From assembly GCF_947500325.1 (NCBI RefSeq), contig NZ_CANMRQ010000030.1, positions 1 to 34,250 of the forward strand: a stretch of DNA of 34,250 nt. The letters are read 5' to 3'. The translations under genes were made by a program, and so were the position numbers. The notes under the pieces are model-generated. The model was not told where the DNA came from and did not search any database. It saw nothing but the letters and a program-made list of their open reading frames with translations. The DNA comes from an uncultured Lacinutrix sp. Its GTDB lineage: Bacteria > Bacteroidota > Bacteroidia > Flavobacteriales > Flavobacteriaceae. This document shows, one piece after another, positions 24,740 to 31,504 of this stretch (positions are counted from its first letter, which is position 1; each line of letters opens with the position of its first letter).

Positions 24740-25286
24740 TAGATTTCTTATTAATGTTTACTATAGCGTTTTTTTTATTTATAATATCCCTTAAAAGTAA
24801 TTTGGCTCTATGTAAATTTGATTTTGACGTACCTATACTTATCGATAATGTTTCAGCAATTTCTTGATGCGAATAATCGTCTAATTCATAAAGATTGAAA
24901 ACCAATCGATATCTCGTTGGTAAAGCTTTTATACTATCTAATAATTCATCTAAAGACAATGTTATAGGTTCAATTACTACTGTGTCATCTTTTATGATGT
25001 CGTCATTAATAACAATATTTATAAGGCTTTCTTTTTTATATTTATCTATAGCTTTATTTATAGTTATTCTTTTCATCCAACCTTCAAATGATCCTTTATT
25101 ATTGTACTTTTTTATATTCTTAAAGATGTCTATAAAAGCGTCTTGTAGATTGTCTTCTGCTTCTGCTGTAGTTTTGCAATATTTTAAACATAGTAGGTAG
25201 AGTGAATCTTTATACTTGTTGTATAATTCACTTTGAGCTTTAAGATTATTCCTTTTACAGGATTTTATTAATTCTTTTAAAGTCAA
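24729..25286 (-). CDS. ECF-type RNA polymerase sigma factor
   Basis: A 185-residue alternative sigma factor. Region 2 spans about 8-85 (AEDNLQDAFIDIFKNIKKY, GSFEGWMKRITINKAIDKYKK) and region 4 about 112-170 (ALPTRYRLVFNLYELDDYSHQEIAETLSISIGTSKSNLHRAK). Regions 1 and 3 are lacking, as in all ECF factors. The adjoining overlapping gene is its likely anti-sigma factor, and a cysteine protease lipoprotein ends 11 nt upstream on the same strand, so the three are probably one transcript. No STN-type SusC or FecR gene is linked, so this is not the usual glycan-sensing ECF system. The regulon is unknown. Confidence 0.92.
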   Translation of the reverse strand: MTLKELIKSCKRNNLKAQSELYNKYKDSLYLLCLKYCKTTAEAEDNLQDAFIDIFKNIKKYNNKGSFEGWMKRITINKAIDKYKKESLINIVINDDIIKDDTVVIEPITLSLDELLDSIKALPTRYRLVFNLYELDDYSHQEIAETLSISIGTSKSNLHRAKLLLRDIINKKNAIVNINKKSNGH

Positions 25287-25297
25287 ATAATTATTTT

Positions 25298-26230
25298 TTA
25301 TAAGTCATAAGCTACATAGGCTAAATTTATTACTCTAAAAGCGGCACTTTCATCAATCACGTTGTGAAATGCCTTATAATCTATCCAAACAAAACCATCA
25401 TCTCCAAAGTTCTCTCCCCATGAGTTAACAACTTTAAAAGCTTCATATTCATCTGAATAACCAACAACTAACATTGCATGACATCTATCAAGACTATAAT
25501 CAACTATATGTTCTCTATATGCCGTAATACCAAAATTATCAATTTTTGCAAATTCTGAAGATAAATAGGTGCTGATTATTATAGGTGTTAGTTGAGTTAA
25601 TAGTGTTTTCATTTCTAAGACCATATCAATACCGCTTAAGCTTTTAAAATCGGATATTTTTGCATTCGAAGCCTTATCGTGTTCAATTTCCGTAGGCTGT
25701 ATAGCACATGTAGTATCAAAATACGGAAAATCATTTATGGAGCATGCGCCTTTTTCTTTTAAAATATTTAATGTTTCTCCAATATTAGTACCTATACAGT
25801 TACCTTGAGTAATTTGGTTATATGTGTAAGAAGGACTCATTATAGTAGAATCTGTATAGGGTAAATTTGTTTCAATCTTTTCTTGAAGTGATTTCATATA
25901 ATAAGTTACTGCCCAAGAGACGCATGATCCTTGGCTACCTTGATCTCCAATTGGAGGCAGTAAATAAGATAAGTCATAATTTTCGGGAAGATTCTCTGGG
26001 ATAACTAAATTTTCAATTTCATTATTGGTATTAAAATAATCACCATTTCCTATACAAATTGCTCCTGTATAATAATCAGTACCATTTATACTAATAGTAT
26101 TATTAGCCTCCAAAGTTGTGTCTAAAGTAGTTTCTATCTCTGGATTTTCAGATTTAATATTATCATCATAATCTGTACCGCATGAAAATAATAATAATAC
26201 AAGTAAAATAAGAAGTTTTGTGTTTTTCAT
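25298..26230 (-). CDS. papain-like (C1) cysteine protease lipoprotein
   Basis: A 310-residue lipoprotein (LFSC, Cys17) with a short linker and a C1A peptidase domain from about residue 80. The catalytic set is complete: Gln97 of the oxyanion hole in GDQGSQGSC, nucleophile Cys103, His251 in CHAMLVVGY and Asn269 in VVNSWG. There is no long inhibitory propeptide; only about 60 residues precede the domain. It lies 29 nt after an unknown lipoprotein gene and 11 nt before the ECF sigma gene. Co-transcription with a sigma/anti-sigma pair suggests a link to envelope signalling, perhaps processing of the anti-sigma linker or barrel, or being itself part of the response; this is speculation. Confidence 0.85.
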   Translation of the reverse strand: MKNTKLLILLVLLLFSCGTDYDDNIKSENPEIETTLDTTLEANNTISINGTDYYTGAICIGNGDYFNTNNEIENLVIPENLPENYDLSYLLPPIGDQGSQGSCVSWAVTYYMKSLQEKIETNLPYTDSTIMSPSYTYNQITQGNCIGTNIGETLNILKEKGACSINDFPYFDTTCAIQPTEIEHDKASNAKISDFKSLSGIDMVLEMKTLLTQLTPIIISTYLSSEFAKIDNFGITAYREHIVDYSLDRCHAMLVVGYSDEYEAFKVVNSWGENFGDDGFVWIDYKAFHNVIDESAAFRVINLAYVAYDL

Positions 26231-26259
26231 GATTTTAATGTTTACTTATATAATGGGAG

Positions 26260-27210
26260 TTATTCTAAAATGAATTCTTGTGAAAAGTGACCAAAAAGTG
26301 CATTGTTGGCGAATGTCTTAAAATCACTATAGACTGTTAAATTATTGGTGTCTACATTGTTTTCAAATTGAAAACTAAAAAAGCCATTACCAAAACTTGT
26401 TGAAAAACTTTCTAATGAGTTTGGCGATACATTTTTTGCATTAAAATTATTTATAGAAGCGCTTTGAAGATGATACAGTTGCATTAATGTTTTCTTACCA
26501 TATGTGGCATTGTTTATTCTGTAAAAAAGATTAATGGCAGAGTTAAAAGAATTATTAAAACTAATATTTAATATGTCATCTTGATTTTCAAGTTTTGTGA
26601 AATCATTTTCATTTAATAGATTGTTATTGGAGTCATAAGTACTTATTCTATATGTGATTTCATTGTTTAAATAGTCATTGTCTTCAAAGTAAATTCTATT
26701 ATCATTATCATCTAATACAATTTTAAATGCACTAGTAGGAGATTCATAAGTAATCCCGTCACTACTAGTAGAGATGGTAGAAAAAATGGTATCTGTATTA
26801 TGTTCAAATAAATGTCTTACAAATTGAGAATCTTGATTAGAAGTATTTATATGTTCACGCAGATATTGTGTTAAACTTCCCTCGTTATTATATGAGTAAG
26901 TTGTAATACCTGTTAATACATCGTTAGTATAACTTCGGGTTTCAGATAATTTGTTATTTTGATAGTTAAATGTAGATAAAGCTATATCAGAATTTGTTGT
27001 ACTGTATTTTGTTAGGCTAATAATTTTATCCCCTTGAATTATATAATTAATTGAATCAATAATAAGCCCAGTATTTATATTATAAGACTTATATATGTAA
27101 TTGGTTAATATTGGAGATGGTTTATTTGTTTCTAATAGTTCATTATCATTTGAACATGCGTTTAGAATAATTAATATAAAACAAGATGTAATGATTTTTA
27201 ATACTTTCAT
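26260..27210 (-). CDS. lipoprotein of unknown function
   Basis: A 316-residue exported lipoprotein (LNAC, Cys19). I do not recognise a family. The body is Asn/Ser/Thr/Tyr-rich with beta-type repeats such as TFNYQNNKLSETRSY and TYSYNNEGSLTQYL, similar in feel to the YD/RHS-like lipoproteins common in Bacteroidota. No catalytic motif is visible. It precedes the cysteine protease by 29 nt and follows the hybrid histidine kinase by 65 nt, all on one strand, so it probably belongs to the same envelope-sensing operon. Confidence 0.75.
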   Translation of the reverse strand: MKVLKIITSCFILIILNACSNDNELLETNKPSPILTNYIYKSYNINTGLIIDSINYIIQGDKIISLTKYSTTNSDIALSTFNYQNNKLSETRSYTNDVLTGITTYSYNNEGSLTQYLREHINTSNQDSQFVRHLFEHNTDTIFSTISTSSDGITYESPTSAFKIVLDDNDNRIYFEDNDYLNNEITYRISTYDSNNNLLNENDFTKLENQDDILNISFNNSFNSAINLFYRINNATYGKKTLMQLYHLQSASINNFNAKNVSPNSLESFSTSFGNGFFSFQFENNVDTNNLTVYSDFKTFANNALFGHFSQEFILE

Positions 27211-27275
27211 AATTTCAACTCTTTTCTTTTCCTATAGTCTTAGAATTAAAAAAAGGTTGCGTAATGAATAGCTTT

Positions 27276-29471
27276 TTATTTTTTTACTACTTCTGCAGAA
27301 TTTAAGAACTTATTTAATTTATTAAAAAAATCTTCTTGTCTAAAAGGCTTAACAATAACATCGTTCATCCCAGAATCAAATATTTTTTTCTTGTTCTCAT
27401 CTAATTTTACAGCTGTTAATGCTATGATGGGCACAGTTGTATTAAATTTTCTAATGTTTTGAGTTGTTGTATAACCATTCATGTTTGGCATATGTATATC
27501 CATTAAAATAGCATCAAAATGGTTTTCTTGAGTTTCTCTTATTGCTTCTAGCCCACAATTTACAACTGTTACTTTTGCTTTTTTATTCTTAAGAATACGT
27601 TTAGTAATCATTTGATTAATAGAATTATCATCTACAATTAGTATATGTTTTGAGGAGAAATCTGATAATTCTGATGTATTTGTAGCACCATCAATACTGC
27701 AACTAATAACTTCTTCTAAATTAATATTGAAATAGAATTTTGATCCTTCATTTTGGGTGCTTTCAACATTAATAGTACTTCCCATAACTTTTAATAAGCG
27801 TTTTACAATAGCTAAACCTAGACCTGTACCTTCGTAATTGCGTTCTAAATGCATAGATTCTTGATAGAAGTCTTCAAAAATTCTTGATTGCATTTCTTTA
27901 GAGATACCTATTCCGTCATCTTTAATGCTGAAATTTAAATTTACATTTGTATTTTCTTTTTTTAATACATTAATATCAAGCCAAATATTACCATTATGTG
28001 TAAACTTTAATGCATTACTTAAAAGATTTATAATTATTTGGGTTAATTTCAATGAGTCTCCTTTTAGATATATAGGGACATCTTTATTAATATGTATATG
28101 AATTATATTATTGTTTTCTTTCTTTAAATAGGATAGTGAATTTGTAATATTGGAGATTAAAGTTTTTAAATTAAAATCGATAGTGTTTAGTTCTATTTTA
28201 TCTGCGTCAAATTTGTTGATTTGTAATACGTTATTAATAAGTGCTAATAAGTATTCTCCAGAAGATTTAAGTGTTTTTAAATATTGTTTTTGTTCTATTT
28301 TAGGGTTGTCTTCAATTAATATGTCTGTAATGCCACTTACAGCATACAATGGAGTCCTTAATTCGTGACTAATAGTAGAAAAGAAATTAGCTTTTAAAGT
28401 TGAAGCGTATTCCGTTTTTTCTTTGGCTTCTATAAGTTGTTGGTTTTTTAAGGTTAGTCTATTATTTAAGTTTTTACGTGTTATTGAGTTTTTATATAAT
28501 AAAAATGCTATTAAACAAATTCCAATAAATAATGCGAATATAATGTATGTGAATATTCTTGTTTTTGCTAAAGTATTTTGTTGTTCTTGATAAACAGCTT
28601 CTTTTAATTCTATTGTCTTTTCTTTATCTAAAAGTTTTTGTTCTAAATTTTCTTTTAGTTCTTTGTTTTCTGAAGATAAGCTTTTGTTTAAATAGTCTAT
28701 TTGTCTTAATAATGCATTTTCTGCTTTTAATTTATTACCTGTTAATGTGTAAATCCTATATCTTATTTTTTCAGTTTTTGTAAGTGTTTTATATTCTTTT
28801 ATTTCTTGCGCTATAGAATCTGCAATTTTTAGTTTCTGTAAAGCTAATTTATAATTACCTTTTTCTTTATAAATTTTGCCTAATGCATTATATGCATTTA
28901 TTCTAGTGCTAGGTTGATGATCAGAGTCTGGTATGTAACTTTCTATTACTTCTTCAAACAGAGGAATTGCTGAGTCTAAATTACCAGAAATCATATCTAA
29001 AACAGCAATGTTATAACTAGGTAAAAAAGAATGTTCTTTAGATTTAATTTCTAATGCGATGTTTCGAGACAGTTGAAATTGCTCTCTGCTTTTTTCAATG
29101 TCTCCTTTTATTTGAAACAAGCTAGCCATATTATTATGGTAGTATGTTAAATAAGATTTATAACCAGCTTTTTTTAAGTATATAAGAGATTTTTTATAAT
29201 AAGAATCTGCTTTATCATAATTCTCCATTAATTGATAGGTTATACCTAAACAATTATATGCTTCTCCTATTATAGAATCATTATTATTGATTTTTGCCCA
29301 TTCTAGAACAAAATATTGTTTACTAAATGCATCTTCATATTTTTTATCAAAAGAGATGTCGTAAGCTATTTTTAAAATAGCATGAATACTATCTTTTTTT
29401 ATATTATAGTCCTGCGCAAGTACATTATATTGTATAAAGTACAAAACTAGAATAAGAATTAGCTTTTTCAT
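27276..29471 (-). CDS. hybrid histidine kinase with periplasmic TPRs
   Basis: A 731-residue sensor. A signal peptide (to about 19) is followed by periplasmic TPR repeats (about 35-260), a coiled coil (265-300), one transmembrane helix (306-326), a HisKA domain with phospho-acceptor His369 (ISHELRTPL), an HATPase_c domain (N box around 482-487, DDGIG 518-522, GTGLGL 548-553) and a C-terminal receiver (about 609-725) with Asp658 (LMDIHMPNMNG) and the conserved Lys in VKPF. The receiver lacks an attached DNA-binding domain, so a separate phosphotransfer or regulator partner is needed. The divergent AraC-type gene 209 nt away has no receiver. TPR hybrid kinases of this kind are frequent in Flavobacteriia; the stimulus is unknown. 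Confidence 0.92.
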   Translation of the reverse strand: MKKLILILVLYFIQYNVLAQDYNIKKDSIHAILKIAYDISFDKKYEDAFSKQYFVLEWAKINNNDSIIGEAYNCLGITYQLMENYDKADSYYKKSLIYLKKAGYKSYLTYYHNNMASLFQIKGDIEKSREQFQLSRNIALEIKSKEHSFLPSYNIAVLDMISGNLDSAIPLFEEVIESYIPDSDHQPSTRINAYNALGKIYKEKGNYKLALQKLKIADSIAQEIKEYKTLTKTEKIRYRIYTLTGNKLKAENALLRQIDYLNKSLSSENKELKENLEQKLLDKEKTIELKEAVYQEQQNTLAKTRIFTYIIFALFIGICLIAFLLYKNSITRKNLNNRLTLKNQQLIEAKEKTEYASTLKANFFSTISHELRTPLYAVSGITDILIEDNPKIEQKQYLKTLKSSGEYLLALINNVLQINKFDADKIELNTIDFNLKTLISNITNSLSYLKKENNNIIHIHINKDVPIYLKGDSLKLTQIIINLLSNALKFTHNGNIWLDINVLKKENTNVNLNFSIKDDGIGISKEMQSRIFEDFYQESMHLERNYEGTGLGLAIVKRLLKVMGSTINVESTQNEGSKFYFNINLEEVISCSIDGATNTSELSDFSSKHILIVDDNSINQMITKRILKNKKAKVTVVNCGLEAIRETQENHFDAILMDIHMPNMNGYTTTQNIRKFNTTVPIIALTAVKLDENKKKIFDSGMNDVIVKPFRQEDFFNKLNKFLNSAEVVKK

Positions 29472-29680
29472 TTAGTTAGTTTGGGGGCTTAAAAATAGCG
29501 AAAAATTCTGATAGCCAAAATATTAGTATGCTTTAACAAAAAAATATACAATGAGAATTAACCACTTAGGTTATTATGTTAAATTCAGCTATTTATTTTT
29601 TACAAAGATTTTAAAGTACAAAAAGGTTATATTTAAAGATAAAAAACTGTTTTATTTATCTTTATAAAAAAAGTTTACGC

Positions 29681-30820
29681 GTGAATATTTCAATTTTTAA
29701 TCTATTACTTATTGCTGGAGTAATACAAGGTTTTGTTTTTAATATAGTAACGTTAATTAATAGAAAGAAAATTAGCAAAGTTATTATCTTTTTAAACTTA
29801 ACAGTTTTCTTTCTTTCATTAAATAATTTACAAGCTTGGTTAATAGAAAGCGGTTATTCATCAAATATTTTTTTTATTAAAAAACTATTAGTGCCATGGT
29901 ATATGCTTATTTTTCCAATGTTCTATATGTTTTTGATTAATTATTTAAAAGTTAAAGATCAATTAAAAAATATACTAAAAATTTCGCTTGCTATTTTTTG
30001 TGTTCAACTTTTAATAAGGATCTTGCTTATATCATATGTTTTTTATTATAAGACAGATTTAAGGGATTCTTTGATTAGTGATTATAACTCTGTTGAAGAA
30101 ATATTTAATGCAGTATTTGGTTTTCTTATTGTTTTTAAATCTTCATATTTGGTTTTTAAACAAAAAGAAGTCTATGATTATGTTTTAAAATTTGATGACA
30201 TAAAATGGATAAAAATATTTTTAATATTAGGAGGCGTTATTATATTCTTTTGGGTCTTTGCAATAGTTATTCAAAATATAAATGGAAATAAATTTGCATA
30301 TTATCCTTTGCGATTAAGTACTTCTGTTTTATTGTATTGGATAGGTTATCAAGGTTTATATAGATATAATATACTTAATGATAGAATTTCGTTACGACAT
30401 AGTTTAAATTCAGATTTGCAACCTATTCTAGGTTCTAATATAGGAAGTCTTGAAATAGAAGTTAAAGACTATATTTCAGAGAAGCATCAACAAGATTTTA
30501 ATCTAATTAATGATTATGTTTTAAATAATCAGAAATTTTTAGACTCTTATTTGAGTATGGATAATTTATCTAATGAATTGAATATGAGTACAAGTCATTT
30601 TTCGAAGATAGTTAATGGTCTAAGCGGGTATAATTTTTCAGACTATATTAATTCTTTTCGTGTAGAACAAGCAAAAAAACTATTGTCAGATGAAGCGTTT
30701 GATAAATATACTATAGTTGCTATTGGATTAGAATGTGGCTTTAATTCTAAGTCTACATTTTACAATGCTTTCAAGAAATTTACATTGCAAACACCTACTC
30801 AGTTTCGCTCTAAAAATTGA
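29681..30820 (+). CDS. membrane-anchored AraC-family regulator
   Basis: A 379-residue protein starting with GTG. The N-terminal part has about seven hydrophobic helices (roughly 4-22, 33-52, 62-80, 93-115, 133-150, 172-195, 205-225), and the C-terminal part (about 265-379) is an AraC DNA-binding domain with two helix-turn-helices (SMDNLSNELNMSTSHFSKIVN and TIVAIGLECGFNSKSTFYNAF). Such seven-helix AraC proteins are common in Bacteroidota and probably sense a small molecule at the inner membrane. It is divergent from the hybrid kinase. Two GTCCAA half-sites 20 bp apart lie at the end of the gene and just after it, before the T9SS hydrolase gene, and may be its target. Confidence 0.86.
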   Translation: MNISIFNLLLIAGVIQGFVFNIVTLINRKKISKVIIFLNLTVFFLSLNNLQAWLIESGYSSNIFFIKKLLVPWYMLIFPMFYMFLINYLKVKDQLKNILKISLAIFCVQLLIRILLISYVFYYKTDLRDSLISDYNSVEEIFNAVFGFLIVFKSSYLVFKQKEVYDYVLKFDDIKWIKIFLILGGVIIFFWVFAIVIQNINGNKFAYYPLRLSTSVLLYWIGYQGLYRYNILNDRISLRHSLNSDLQPILGSNIGSLEIEVKDYISEKHQQDFNLINDYVLNNQKFLDSYLSMDNLSNELNMSTSHFSKIVNGLSGYNFSDYINSFRVEQAKKLLSDEAFDKYTIVAIGLECGFNSKSTFYNAFKKFTLQTPTQFRSKN

Positions 30821-30865
30821 TGTCCAAGATTATCTATGGACGTCCAAATTCTTATAATTTGGATA
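30819..30865. promoter_or_regulatory. GTCCAA direct repeats and inverted repeat, candidate AraC-type site
   Basis: GATGTCCAA (30819-30827) and GACGTCCAA (30839-30847) are direct repeats with a 20-bp offset, about two helical turns. TCCAAATT (30843-30850) and AATTTGGA (30856-30863) also form an 8-bp inverted repeat with a 5-nt spacer. Direct repeats at this spacing are typical of AraC-family sites. The block sits about 75 nt upstream of the T9SS hydrolase start. Function is inferred. Confidence 0.4.
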
Positions 30866-30937
30866 ATATAGGATAGTCTTACTTTCTCGCTTAGTAGTTT
30901 TAGGATAGAAAATTTTAATCCTTTTAAACTATTAATT

Positions 30938-31504
30938 ATGAAAAAATTATTACAAATTACTGTATTACTTCTTTTTTGCTTTAATGCGTTTTCGCAAGAT
31001 TTAAAACAATATCAAGAACTTAGTGTAGACAGCATGTTAATTAATGTTGACATGAAAGCATTAGATTCTGGAATATTGTATGATAGGACAAGTGCTCTTT
31101 CTAATTTAAAAGAATTCAATACTAAAGAAAAAAATATTGCGACAGTCAAGCTCTTTGAACAAGCATTGTATGATTTATATAAGTCTTCAAATAAAGAGAA
31201 GTTTGTGTCATACAAAACGGCAAGAAAAAATTACCCTGTTAATACAGAGTATGATCAAGTTGGGATAGGAATTATTAATGCTCGATTTCAAAGTGTTAAT
31301 TTTAATGAAGAAAATAAAGAAGAGAATGGTCTTCGATTAGAAAAAGGAAACTTCCATGAAATTGAAGGAAAAAAAACCTTTAATGAACATAATACTCTAA
31401 TATTTGCTCCATTAAGAGATTATGCCATGGGAGATGTAATTAACTTTAGCTTTGATAAATCATTATTTTTTGAAGAGTCTAATAATAAAATCTGCTTCTA
31501 TTGA
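30938..31504 (+). CDS. N-terminal part of a frameshifted T9SS-exported hydrolase
   Basis: A 188-codon frame with a clean signal peptide (MKKLLQITVLLLFCFNAFSQ) and about 165 residues of unrecognised exported domain. It ends soon after DKSLFFEESNNK with an unnatural tail (ICFY, stop). The next frame, overlapping from 31452, continues directly with SASIDFGTNSKYQF and carries the catalytic and sorting domains. Removing one A from the run of four at 31487-31490, or one T from the run of six at 31466-31471, would join them into a protein of about 1072 residues. It is therefore read as the front half of one gene. Confidence 0.75.
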   Translation: MKKLLQITVLLLFCFNAFSQDLKQYQELSVDSMLINVDMKALDSGILYDRTSALSNLKEFNTKEKNIATVKLFEQALYDLYKSSNKEKFVSYKTARKNYPVNTEYDQVGIGIINARFQSVNFNEENKEENGLRLEKGNFHEIEGKKTFNEHNTLIFAPLRDYAMGDVINFSFDKSLFFEESNNKICFY

